Shown here: positions 52,481 through 59,959 of the stretch, piece after piece
Position numbering within the stretch: position 1 is the stretch's first letter
How the letters are laid out: every line of letters starts with the position of its first letter
Assembly (NCBI GenBank): GCA_963695835.1
Contig: CAVOHR010000001.1
Location: 868,001-932,000 of the forward strand
Direction: 5' to 3'
Length of the DNA stretch: 64,000 bases
Source of the DNA: VRUE01 sp963695835
Lineage (GTDB): Bacteria; Actinomycetota; Thermoleophilia; Solirubrobacterales; 70-9
Program-made: the position numbers and the translations under genes
Notes under the pieces: generated by a model
What the model saw: the letters and a program-made list of their open reading frames with translations, nothing else
Told to the model about the DNA's origin: nothing
The model's database searches: none

Positions 52481-52524
52481 GCATCCGACTTTGACCACAC
52501 CCCGCTGGGGTCAAAGTCGGATGC
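52481..52524. terminator. Strong hairpin downstream of the second AbiE-like module
   Basis: A 16-bp perfect stem (52481-52496 with 52509-52524) encloses a 12-nt loop. It lacks a T-tract but lies between two converging transcription units, so it probably acts as a bidirectional transcript end or RNA stabiliser. Confidence 0.5.
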
Positions 52525-52627
52525 GCGCCCGGCTGCGGCCCGGATGGAATCGGCGTCGATCAGCGCACCGGGGCACAGGGAGAAGGCCCGAGAAGATCGT
52601 GCAACCTGCTTCGTCGGGAAGAGAGGA

Positions 52628-53041
52628 TCAGTCGACTGATCCGGCCGGCACGATCCACTCGCACGACTGGCCGGTGACTGCGGCTATGCGGTCGAAGTCG
52701 GCGTCGTAGTGAAGGACGGTCAGGCCACGGGCCTCGGCGGCGGCGGCGATCAGGAGATCGGGCACCTTGCGGCCACGCTGGTGCCTGGCCGCGAGCAGGC
52801 GCTGGACCTGCCGGGCTCGCCGCAGGTGATCGGCCGTTGTCTCCACCAACTCGAAAGCCTCGAGGGCCTCTGCCAGCCGGTCCCACTCGGCGGCGCTGCG
52901 CGCGGAGTAGCCGATCTCCAGGTCGCCGATCCCGGCGCGGCCGAGCTCGCCGCGCTCGGTACGGGGCTCGATCGCCTTGCGGACGAGGTTGTGATGCAGG
53001 CGCGTGAGAACGCTCGAATCGAGCAGGTGGGTCAGCGCCAT
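52628..53041 (-). CDS. VapC-type PIN-domain ribonuclease toxin
   Basis: The product (137 aa) shows the full set of PIN acidic residues: D8 (LLDSSVL), E42, D95 (VPDLLIAAAA) and D113/D115 (HYDADFDRIA). Its length is typical of VapC. It follows the VapB-like gene with a 10-nt overlap. It is one of only two toxin genes in the window that look intact. Confidence 0.85.
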   Translation of the reverse strand: MALTHLLDSSVLTRLHHNLVRKAIEPRTERGELGRAGIGDLEIGYSARSAAEWDRLAEALEAFELVETTADHLRRARQVQRLLAARHQRGRKVPDLLIAAAAEARGLTVLHYDADFDRIAAVTGQSCEWIVPAGSVD

Positions 53042-53226
53042 GCCTGCTCGCGCGCAGCCAGATCGGCGCCGGCGAGCAGATCGAGGCGCCGCTTCACCGC
53101 TCGTCGGTGCTCACCGCCGGCTTGGCGAAGTGCGCGGTTGACGGTCTCCTTGATCGTCTCGCTGCCAAGCCTCGCCCGCGCGGTGCGCAGGGCCTCCTCG
53201 TCGATGTCCACCAGGTGCTTGCTCAT
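53032..53226 (-). CDS. VapB-type antitoxin
   Basis: The small protein (64 aa) has a ribbon-helix-helix-like N-terminus (KHLVDIDEEALRTARARLGS, ETIKETVNRALRQAG) and a basic C-terminal tail for VapC binding. The ATG is fixed by TATACT 7 nt upstream. It is the first gene of an intact vapBC pair. Confidence 0.85.
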   Translation of the reverse strand: MSKHLVDIDEEALRTARARLGSETIKETVNRALRQAGGEHRRAVKRRLDLLAGADLAAREQAWR

Positions 53227-53232
53227 CCATGG

Positions 53233-53265
53233 GAGTATATACGCAGACTTCAGCAATATATACTC
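53233..53265 (-). promoter_or_regulatory. VapB operator and promoter
   Basis: GAGTATATA and TATATACTC form a perfect 9-bp inverted repeat 15 bp apart. The proximal arm contains the minus-strand -10 TATACT. This is the classic autorepression layout of vapBC modules. Confidence 0.7.
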
Positions 53266-53332
53266 AGCCGAAGCCGAAGCCGAAGCATCGCGTTCGCGCG
53301 CGCCTCCGTCAGCGGCTGCGAAGATCGGTCGT

Positions 53333-53923
53333 GTGACCCGGGAGCCCGACCTGCACGCGCTGCCCGCCGGACTGCCGGTGCCCGATGACGACGGCGCCGC
53401 CGACCGCCTGCCGAATGCTGCGGTCCCCGCTGTCGCTCTGCGGGCGAGCGGCGGTGAGCGGGTGGATCTGGCCGCTGCCGCGGCCGGCGACGGGTTTCTC
53501 GTCGTCTACGTCTATCCGCAGACCGGGGTGCCGGGCCGGCCGCTCCCCGCGGGCTGGGGCCGGATTCCCGGAGCGCGAGGCTGCACGCCGCAGAGCTGCG
53601 CGTTCCGGGACGGCGCCGGCGAGCTGGTCGAGCTCGGCGCGACCGTCTTCGGCCTCAGCGGCCAGCCGCTCGCCGAGCAACGCGAGCTCGCCGAGCGCGA
53701 GCGCCTGCCGTACCCGCTGCTCAACGACAGCGGGTTCCAGCTGGCCGAGACTCTCGGCCTGCCCACCTTCGTGGCCGGCGGCGTCCGTTACTACCGCCGG
53801 CTGACCTTCATCGCCCGGCGGGGGCGGATCGCCAGGGTCTTCTATCCGGTCTTCCCGCCGCAGGACAACGCCGGCGACGTCATCGCCTGGCTTCGCGCGG
53901 AGGATCCGTCGAGGCCCACTTGA
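53333..53923 (+). CDS. Peroxiredoxin (BCP/AhpC-TSA family)
   Basis: The product (196 aa) has the thioredoxin-fold peroxidase motif RGCTPQSCAFRDG with two cysteines five residues apart, as in BCP-type peroxiredoxins (peroxidatic and resolving Cys), then GATVFGLSGQPLAEQREL and PYPLLNDSGFQLAETLGLPT. It reduces peroxides using a thiol donor. The GTG start is the best available; a GAAGCC microsatellite precedes it. Its 3' end runs into a 126-bp repeat. Confidence 0.8.
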   Translation: MTREPDLHALPAGLPVPDDDGAADRLPNAAVPAVALRASGGERVDLAAAAAGDGFLVVYVYPQTGVPGRPLPAGWGRIPGARGCTPQSCAFRDGAGELVELGATVFGLSGQPLAEQRELAERERLPYPLLNDSGFQLAETLGLPTFVAGGVRYYRRLTFIARRGRIARVFYPVFPPQDNAGDVIAWLRAEDPSRPT

Positions 53924-54041
53924 TCGAGCAGCCGACCGGCTCGGTCTCGGCCGGGTCGGGGTCGGAGCCGGTGAGGATCGCCTCCAGGGCCGAGCGCAGC
54001 CAAGCGGCTCCCTGGGCCGGGTCGCGGTGGTCGGAGTCGGG
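53916..54041. repeat. 126-bp direct repeat, left copy
   Basis: This matches 55549-55674 with one mismatch (A at 54003, G at 55636). On the minus strand it encodes the last 40 or so residues of the thioredoxin-like redoxin, so it is a partial duplicate of that gene's 3' end. Confidence 0.9.
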
Positions 54042-54111
54042 AAGCATTCCGCGCTCTCGCAGCGCAGGCGGGAACTCAGAGCGCTGAGTTTGGCGGTGGC
54101 AGGACATCGTC

Positions 54112-54603
54112 GTGCTGTTGAAGCTGGCCGGACAGGAACCCGGCTGGACCTTCGAGAAGGTCGCGGCTGAGCTCGATTTGAGTCCGTCCGCGGTACATCG
54201 CAGCCTCGATCGCGCCAAGCGGGCTGGCCTCTACGACGCACGCCGCAGGGCGATCGACCGAGCCGCGCTATTCGAGTTTCTGGCTCACGGCGCCAGGTAT
54301 GTCTTCCCGGCGGTCTGGCAGGGGGAGGCCCGAGGTATCCCAACGGCGTGGGCAGCGCCGCCGCTGGCGGACCGCCTCTCTTCTTCCGGGGAGAACGTTC
54401 CCGTCTGGCCGCATGCCCTGGGCAAAGTACGCGGCATAGCGCTTGAGCCCCTGCATCCGGTGGTTCCTGAGGCGGCCAGCCGGGACCGGCAGCTTGGCGA
54501 GGCGCTCGCCCTGTTCGACGCGATCCGGATCGGCAACGCTCGCGAACGAGCGCTGGCCGTGGGAGAGCTCGGCCAGCGCCTCGGCGCCTTCGTCCCGGCA
54601 TGA
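54112..54603 (+). CDS. HTH antitoxin-like protein, 5' end damaged
   Basis: The frame (163 aa) encodes a winged HTH (LLKLAGQEPGWTFEKVAAEL, DLSPSAVHRSLDRAKRAGLY) and a longer C-terminal part. In-frame WRWQDIVV precedes the first GTG without a start codon; a one-base change near 54093 would connect it to a plausible N-terminus, so the start may be mutated. Its stop overlaps the ATG of a nucleotidyltransferase fragment. Confidence 0.6.
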   Translation: MLLKLAGQEPGWTFEKVAAELDLSPSAVHRSLDRAKRAGLYDARRRAIDRAALFEFLAHGARYVFPAVWQGEARGIPTAWAAPPLADRLSSSGENVPVWPHALGKVRGIALEPLHPVVPEAASRDRQLGEALALFDAIRIGNARERALAVGELGQRLGAFVPA

Positions 54604-54845
54604 ACCTCGAGAACGTCAGGATGCTCGAGCTCGCAGCCGAGCATCTCGGCGAACTGCTCGACGAGGTCGTCTTCGTCGGCGGCGCCACCGTCGAGCTGTG
54701 GATCACCGATGAGGCAGCGCCGGAGTTCCGGCCCACCGACGACATCGACGTGATCGTCGAGATCACCACCACGAGCGATTACCACCGCTTCGAGAATTCT
54801 TCGTCTTACGAGGCGTCTGCCAGGGCGACGACGAGCTGGCCGTAG
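54600..54845 (+). pseudogene. AbiEii-like nucleotidyltransferase, N-terminal fragment
   Basis: The first 66 codons are typical (EVVFVGGATVELWITDEAAP, RPTDDIDVIVEITTTSDYHR, with the GG and D-x-D motifs); after about 54798 the sequence becomes unrelated and stops. The fragment ends against the 3' end of the NERD gene on the other strand. Confidence 0.7.
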
Positions 54846-55483
54846 ATCCGGTTGGCTTGCTCCGCTTGGAGGGTCGGCCTTCGGCGTGAGATGTAGTGCT
54901 GGAGCATGCGGGCGGGGAGGACGGTGACGCCTTTTCGGCGTGTCGGGACGGAGCCGACCAGCCAGGCTTGGCTGAAGACCAGCAGCGGCTCTACGTCCAG
55001 CCCGGTTATCCGTTCGAGCAACTTCTTCTGGGCGTAGGCCTGCTTGAGCATTGCCGGCTGGATGCGGTCGACGCCGATCTGGCCGCGATTGCTTTTCGTC
55101 TCGATGGTGTAGATCCCGCCAGGGCCGACCAGGACGTGATCGACGTTGCCGCGGCCGAGCGAGACATCATGGAGCGCCTGCCAGCCGTCGGCCTCGAGCT
55201 GGGAAAGCAATGCGGCGACGTCGCGCTCTCCTTTGGCGCCCTGCAGCCAGCGATCGACCTGCCGGGAGTACAGGCAGTTCGCGCCCAACATGACGGCGAT
55301 CGCCGTCAGGGCGATCAGGATGAGCGCAAGCCCGTGGAAGTCGAGCAGCCACCCCGCGGCCAGCACGACGATCAGCGACGCGACGACTATCGCGAGGAGT
55401 CGCGTGTTCAACCGCAAGCCGCGCGATCGAGCGTGCCCTCCGGGCTCGCGAGGCGGTCGCGCAGTCTCCTCGATGCTCCCCAT
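54806..55483 (-). CDS. Membrane protein with NERD nuclease-related domain
   Basis: The product (225 aa) has two adjacent transmembrane segments (about 28-65; LLAIVVASLIVVLAAGWLL, ALILIALTAIAVMLG) and a cytoplasmic NERD domain: GERDVAALLSQLEADGWQAL, GNVDHVLVGPGGIYTIETKS, containing the D...E-x-K nuclease-fold residues. NERD proteins are found in DNA-processing and defence settings; the activity here is unknown. Confidence 0.8.
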   Translation of the reverse strand: MGSIEETARPPREPGGHARSRGLRLNTRLLAIVVASLIVVLAAGWLLDFHGLALILIALTAIAVMLGANCLYSRQVDRWLQGAKGERDVAALLSQLEADGWQALHDVSLGRGNVDHVLVGPGGIYTIETKSNRGQIGVDRIQPAMLKQAYAQKKLLERITGLDVEPLLVFSQAWLVGSVPTRRKGVTVLPARMLQHYISRRRPTLQAEQANRIYGQLVVALADAS

Positions 55484-55539
55484 CTACCGCTATCTCGGCA
55501 CTTCGCCGGCGAGCGCTTACCCCTGCAACGAGCCTTCCC

Positions 55540-56079
55540 CTACTCTCGCCACTTGATCGAGCAGCCGACCGGCTCGGTCTCGGCCGGGTCGGGGTCGGAG
55601 CCGGTGAGGATCGCCTCCAGGGCCGAGCGCAGCCAGGCGGCTCCCTGGGCCGGGTCGCGGTGGTCGGAGTCGGGGGCGCCGCGGTAGCGGAGGCGCAGCG
55701 CGGAGTCGAAGACGAAGAGGTCGGGGGTGGTGCGGGCGCCGTAGGCGCGCGCGACCTCCTGGGTCGCGTCGTGCAGGTAGGGCATGCCCCACTCCCCGGC
55801 GTCGTAGCGCTCGGCCATCGCCTCCGGCGAGTCGACCGGGTAGCGGTCGGCGTCGTTGGAGTTGACCGCGAGGAAGCGGACGCCGCGGCCGGCGTACTCG
55901 CGGGCCGCCGCCGTGAGGCGGTCGTGCCAGGCGAGCGCGTAGGGGCAGTGGTTGCAGGTCCACGCCACGACGGTCGCCTGCGCCTCGCCGGGCGCCGGCA
56001 GCGTCGTCTCGTTGCCTTCGGTGTCGGGCAGCGCCAGCGCCGGCGCCGCGTCGCCGATCCCGATTCCATCCCCGTTCAT
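55540..56079 (-). CDS. Thioredoxin-fold redoxin (AhpC/TSA type)
   Basis: The product (179 aa) has the CNHCPYALAWHDR redox motif, GVRFLAVNSNDADRYP, TTPDLFVFD (cis-Pro loop) and the C-terminal VGCSIKW typical of this redoxin group. It is a cytosolic thiol oxidoreductase or peroxidase-like protein. Its 3' end is the right copy of the 126-bp direct repeat. Confidence 0.85.
   Translation of the reverse strand: MNGDGIGIGDAAPALALPDTEGNETTLPAPGEAQATVVAWTCNHCPYALAWHDRLTAAAREYAGRGVRFLAVNSNDADRYPVDSPEAMAERYDAGEWGMPYLHDATQEVARAYGARTTPDLFVFDSALRLRYRGAPDSDHRDPAQGAAWLRSALEAILTGSDPDPAETEPVGCSIKWRE
55549..55674. repeat. 126-bp direct repeat, right copy
   Basis: This copy is the functional 3' end of the redoxin gene. 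Together with the left copy it brackets 1507 bp containing the HTH gene, the nucleotidyltransferase fragment and the NERD gene. Confidence 0.9.
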
Positions 56080-56118
56080 CTCTCTGCCTCCTTCGTCGAG
56101 CGGTCGGAGACCTTTACG

Positions 56119-56454
56119 CTAACGATCGGGCGCCCTCGGTCGCAGCGCGTCGCGCAGGTCGGCCGGATCGGGCAGCGCCGAGATGCGCCCGTCGCGCAGC
56201 CGGTAGACGCGGCAGGTGAGTCCGGCGGGCTCGTCGCCCGGGTCCTGGACGTCGCGCCCGTCGACGCGGATCGTCGGCGAGCCGACGAAGCCCTCCCGCT
56301 CCGCCTCCCCGTCCGTGTGCACCTCGCGGACCTCGAGGCGCTCCGGGTCGAGCCCGGTGGCCGCCATCTCCTCGCGCACCAGCTCGATCGCCTCCTCCCA
56401 GCTCGGGCAGCCCGACCACCAGAGCAGCTCGACGCGGGGGCCAGACGGCGTCAC
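56119..56454 (-). CDS. Thioredoxin-like small protein
   Basis: The product (111 aa) begins VELLWWSGCPSWEEAIELVR, a thioredoxin-type first strand and helix with a single Cys in the active-site position, then EVHTDGEAEREGFVGSPTIR with the cis-Pro loop. Similar proteins occur beside mercury or organo-thiol genes, but the partner is unknown. Its GTG overlaps the alpha/beta hydrolase stop, so the two are co-translated. Confidence 0.7.
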   Translation of the reverse strand: MTPSGPRVELLWWSGCPSWEEAIELVREEMAATGLDPERLEVREVHTDGEAEREGFVGSPTIRVDGRDVQDPGDEPAGLTCRVYRLRDGRISALPDPADLRDALRPRAPDR

Positions 56455-57332
56455 TGCGGTGCCGTCTCCAATGCCCGGTCCAGCGCCGCCGAGATCAGCT
56501 CCGGGCGTTCGATCTGCGGGTAGTGGGCCGCATCGGGCAGCTCGATCGTCTCGACGCCCGGTCGCAGGGCGCGGAGGCCGTCGAGGACCGCGGCGGTGGC
56601 GACCGGGTCGCGCAGGCCCCAGGCCAGGGTCAGGGGGCCCGGCCAGTCGCGGATCGCGCCGTGCCAGCGGTCGGTGAGGCGTTCGCGCTCGTCCATGTAG
56701 TGGATCGTCCGGTGGGCGATGCGAGCGCCGCCGCCGTGGGCCAGCAGCGACCACTGGTCGGCGGCCTCCTCGGCGCTCAGCGGGTGCTCGGGGGAGAAGA
56801 CGCGCGCGAACTGGGCGCGGAAGCTGCGCTCGCTGGTCAGCCGCGCGAACAGCGGCCCGAGGCGGCTGCGCAGGAGGCGCTGGCCGATCGTCGGGCTGGC
56901 CAGCGCCAGCAGCATGCTGCCGTTGAACAGCAGCGCTCCGGTCAGGTTCATCGCCAGCTCGCCGCGCAGGTCGCGGGCCATCAGCTCGGTCGCCACCGAG
57001 GTCCCCATGTCGTGGGCGACGACGAAGACCGGCGGCGAGCCGGCGCGCCGTACCAGCTGCTCGGCGGCGTCGGCCTGCCAGGCAAGCGTGTAGAGGTGGT
57101 CGCGCGGCTTCTCGGAGAGGCCGAAGCCGAGGAAGTCGAAGGCCAGCGCGGCGCGCCCGTCGCGCCGCAGCTCGAGCAGCTCGCGCCAGTCGTAGGAGCT
57201 GGACGGGAAGCCGTGCAGGAACAGCAGCAGCGGGTTTTCGCGGCCCTCCCGGCGGTGGACGAACAGCCGCCGGCCAAGGACCTCCTCGACCGCCCCGCCC
57301 GCCCGCCAGCGCTGCACCCGCTCGGTCAGCAT
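56451..57332 (-). CDS. Alpha/beta hydrolase, epoxide hydrolase/haloalkane dehalogenase-like
   Basis: The product (293 aa) has the oxyanion motif LFLHGFPSSSYDW, nucleophile elbow VVAHDMGTSVA with Asp as nucleophile, acid Asp in WGLRDPVAT and catalytic His in DAAHYPQIE. An Asp nucleophile points to epoxide hydrolases or haloalkane dehalogenases rather than esterases. It is coupled to the thioredoxin-like gene downstream. Confidence 0.85.
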   Translation of the reverse strand: MLTERVQRWRAGGAVEEVLGRRLFVHRREGRENPLLLFLHGFPSSSYDWRELLELRRDGRAALAFDFLGFGLSEKPRDHLYTLAWQADAAEQLVRRAGSPPVFVVAHDMGTSVATELMARDLRGELAMNLTGALLFNGSMLLALASPTIGQRLLRSRLGPLFARLTSERSFRAQFARVFSPEHPLSAEEAADQWSLLAHGGGARIAHRTIHYMDERERLTDRWHGAIRDWPGPLTLAWGLRDPVATAAVLDGLRALRPGVETIELPDAAHYPQIERPELISAALDRALETAPQ

Positions 57333-57487
57333 GCGGTAGAGGCTGCCAGATCGGCTCTCCCCGAGAACATCCCGATCTGCGACCCATCGGGGAGACGGTC
57401 GCCAACCAGCCCGATCAGACGCCTCCCGGCTACGGACCCACGTGCGCTAACGTACTCACCTCAGCTGGGCGGTGTTCGCCATTGCGA

Positions 57488-57898
57488 ATGCCTTTCGCGG
57501 CATGGGGGACTGGATTGAATGGTGTGCTTACTGAGGTTGTCTCGTTGATTGCCGGCGTTGTCACCGGCTTCTTCTTCGAGCGTCGAGCCACGAACAGCGC
57601 CAGGCGATACAACGAAGATCTCCAGCGCCAAGTCAGCGTGCTCAAGACCAGTGTCCTCAGCCTCGGAGGGAAGCCTGGTGAGGCCGTGGCGGGCTCCTCC
57701 GTTCCGCGAGACCTGGCCAGCCTTGTGACGGAACGGGCGATAGCGACGCAGGATGCCGCCGGTCTGGTGAACCGACGCGCACTCGTCGCGCACTTCCTCG
57801 AGCAGGAGCATGCAGCTCGGGACATCGAAGCAGCGATCTCGTCGCTATGCGGAACGGGCATCGCCCATGAGGACGGACAGTGGCTCCAGATGACCTAA
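57488..57898 (+). CDS. Small single-pass membrane protein of unknown function
   Basis: The product (136 aa) has one transmembrane helix (VLTEVVSLIAGVVTGFFFE), then a charged coiled-coil-like stretch (RRATNSARRYNEDLQRQVSV) and a C-terminal helical domain that resembles a winged helix (LVNRRALVAHFLEQEHAARD). The family is not recognised. Its 3' end overlaps the ASKHA kinase start by 19 nt. The DNA of this pair is visibly less GC-rich than its surroundings. Confidence 0.65.
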   Translation: MPFAAWGTGLNGVLTEVVSLIAGVVTGFFFERRATNSARRYNEDLQRQVSVLKTSVLSLGGKPGEAVAGSSVPRDLASLVTERAIATQDAAGLVNRRALVAHFLEQEHAARDIEAAISSLCGTGIAHEDGQWLQMT

Positions 57899-58941
57899 CG
57901 CCGGGAATCTTCGTCGGCGTCGACTCGGGGGGCACTCGGACCAACGTTCAGATCCTTGAGTGGCAGGGTGAGTTGACGCAACCCAGGGAGAGCAGCTACG
58001 AGGTTTCCGAGACGTTGTCGGGAGCGCTCCGCGAGGATCTGATATCCCCGATGCTGCGCAGTATCTTGGCGCCGCTCGAGATGCGAACGCACGAGGCGCC
58101 CTTCGACACGTTGCCCATCCACGTTTGGATTAGCGCGGCGGGATTCACCCAGTGGACGCGTGACTGCTACGTAGTTGCTCTGGACAAATTGGCGCCGGAT
58201 CTGTTCGGTGACCGAATTAAGTCGATTGGGGTCGCTAATGATGCCGTCTCGCTGCTGCTTGGGATGCGGGCCGACGGGATCGTCATCGCGGGTACCGGAT
58301 CCAATGTCATTGTGCGGAGTCCCGACGGCGGGCTGTATCAATCGGGCGGGCACGAGTGGGTTGCGTGTGACTCTGGAAGCGGGTTCTGGATTGGGTTGCG
58401 GGCGATCCGCAGGGCCTACCGGGACCTTGAGGATGGGGTTCGTTCGGTCCTGCTCCAGCGAATGGGTGAGCTCTACGGCGTTCGTCCCGGGGATGACAGG
58501 GCCGTGATCCACAAATTACGTGATCTGGCCGTGGGTGATGAGAACTTCAAGAAGGAGGTAGCGAGATTCGCGGCGGCCGTCTGTCATGCCGGCGAGCGTG
58601 GCGACAAGGCGGCGCAGGACATCGTGAAGTCGGAGGCCGAGGAGCTGGCGGATGTAACGGCGGGAGCGCTTCGCAGAGCCCTGCCCCGCGAGCAGCTCGA
58701 GGCGGGGGTCAGAGTGGTTCAGTGCGGCAGTCTCATCGGCAACCAGTTCTACCGAGCAAGCTTCGAGGCCCAGCTTGAGATGCGGTTGTTGTCAGGTAAC
58801 GAAAAGACGGCGAAGTTCGACTGGCAGCGCGTGGTCACGGGGGGCGAGTCGGCCGTCCGTCTTGCACGGGACCTCCAGATCGACCCCGAGCGGTACCTCT
58901 GTTTGGACGACGCGTTCCGCCCAGCTGTTGTCCAGCGTTGA
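57880..58941 (+). CDS. BadF/BadG/BcrA/BcrD-type ASKHA ATPase (N-acetylglucosamine kinase-like)
   Basis: The product (353 aa) has the ASKHA phosphate-1 motif GIFVGVDSGGTRTNVQIL, connect/phosphate-2 region VANDAVSLLLGMRADGIVIA GTGSNV, and adenosine-site sequence VVQCGSLIGNQFY. It could phosphorylate an amino sugar or act as an ATPase switch. Overlap with the membrane-protein gene and shared lower GC suggest a transferred two-gene unit. Confidence 0.75.
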   Translation: MAPDDLTPGIFVGVDSGGTRTNVQILEWQGELTQPRESSYEVSETLSGALREDLISPMLRSILAPLEMRTHEAPFDTLPIHVWISAAGFTQWTRDCYVVALDKLAPDLFGDRIKSIGVANDAVSLLLGMRADGIVIAGTGSNVIVRSPDGGLYQSGGHEWVACDSGSGFWIGLRAIRRAYRDLEDGVRSVLLQRMGELYGVRPGDDRAVIHKLRDLAVGDENFKKEVARFAAAVCHAGERGDKAAQDIVKSEAEELADVTAGALRRALPREQLEAGVRVVQCGSLIGNQFYRASFEAQLEMRLLSGNEKTAKFDWQRVVTGGESAVRLARDLQIDPERYLCLDDAFRPAVVQR

Positions 58942-58960
58942 GGAGTGAACCCGGGGCCCA

Positions 58961-59833
58961 TTACGACCCGCCGGCCAGGAAGCCGTCGGGCTCCTCGACC
59001 ACGGTGTTGACCAGCTCGCCGATCCGCTCGATCTCGACCCGAACCGTGCTGCCGACGTGCAGCAGGTTGTCGCGGACCGGCCGGCGGCCGAGGCCGACGC
59101 CGGCCGGGGTGCCGGTGGCGATCGTGTCGCCGGGCTCCAGCGTGAACGCTTCCGAGAGGTGGGAGACCTGCTGGAAGCAGTCGAAGACCATCGCGCTCGT
59201 GCGGGCGTCCTGGCGCAGCTCGCCGTCGACGAAGCAGCGGATCGCCAGGTCGTGCGGGTCGCCCAGCTCGTCGGCGGTGACCAGCCAGGGGCCGAGCGGG
59301 CCGTGGGTGTCGAATGACTTGCCGATCGTCATCGTCTGCGCCCGGCCCTGCCAGTCGCGGACGCTGACGTCGTTGGCGCAGGTGTAGCCGGCGATCGCCT
59401 CGTGGGCGCGGTCGGCGGGGACGTGGCGGCAGCGCCTGCCGATCACCACCGCCAGCTCGGCCTCGTAGTCGAGGAAGGTGGAGACCTTCGGCATGTGGAC
59501 CTCCGCGCCGGGGCCGACCACGCAGGTCACCTGCTTGTTGAAGAAGACCGGGACCTCCGGCGCCTCCATGCCCATCTCCTCGATGTGGTCGCGGTAGTTG
59601 AGCGCGATCGCCAGGTACTTGCGGGGGGACGCGGGCGCGAGGAGGCTCAGCTCGTCCAGCGGCAGGCGCGGCGCTTCGCCGGCCAGCTTCTCGAGGGCCG
59701 GCCGTCCGGCCTCGTCGAGCGCCGCGGCCGGTTCGGGAGGCAGGCCGGCGCCGGAGAGGTCGAGGACCTCGTCGCCCTCGAGGATGCCGAGCGCGGGGGC
59801 GCCGCCGGCAGAGGCGAAGCGGCAGAGCTTCAT
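58961..59833 (-). CDS. Fumarylacetoacetate hydrolase family protein
   Basis: The product (290 aa) has the FAA-fold motifs: KYLAIALNYRDHIEEMG, FFNKQVTCVVGPG, the metal-binding STFLDYEAELAVVIGR, YTCANDVSVRDWQ, GKSFDTHGPLGPWLVT and ATGTPAGVGLGRR. Members cleave or decarboxylate acylpyruvates in aromatic catabolism. The internal ATG is chosen because homology starts at KLCRFAS. Confidence 0.9.
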   Translation of the reverse strand: MKLCRFASAGGAPALGILEGDEVLDLSGAGLPPEPAAALDEAGRPALEKLAGEAPRLPLDELSLLAPASPRKYLAIALNYRDHIEEMGMEAPEVPVFFNKQVTCVVGPGAEVHMPKVSTFLDYEAELAVVIGRRCRHVPADRAHEAIAGYTCANDVSVRDWQGRAQTMTIGKSFDTHGPLGPWLVTADELGDPHDLAIRCFVDGELRQDARTSAMVFDCFQQVSHLSEAFTLEPGDTIATGTPAGVGLGRRPVRDNLLHVGSTVRVEIERIGELVNTVVEEPDGFLAGGS

Positions 59834-59959
59834 CGCGTCGGGACTCTCGCAGATCGGCAGCCGGCCAAGCCGCGCCAACTGGACGGTCGATTACGGATGC
59901 GGCCCGGTGGCCGCGGGGGCATCATCGGCATTGACCGGCAACGCACCCTGGAGCGTCGC

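Noticed and set aside
53266..53290. GAAGCC microsatellite before the peroxiredoxin gene as a phase-variation tract
   Set aside because: The unit is six bases, so changes would not shift frame, and the tract is upstream of the start; no evidence of regulation.
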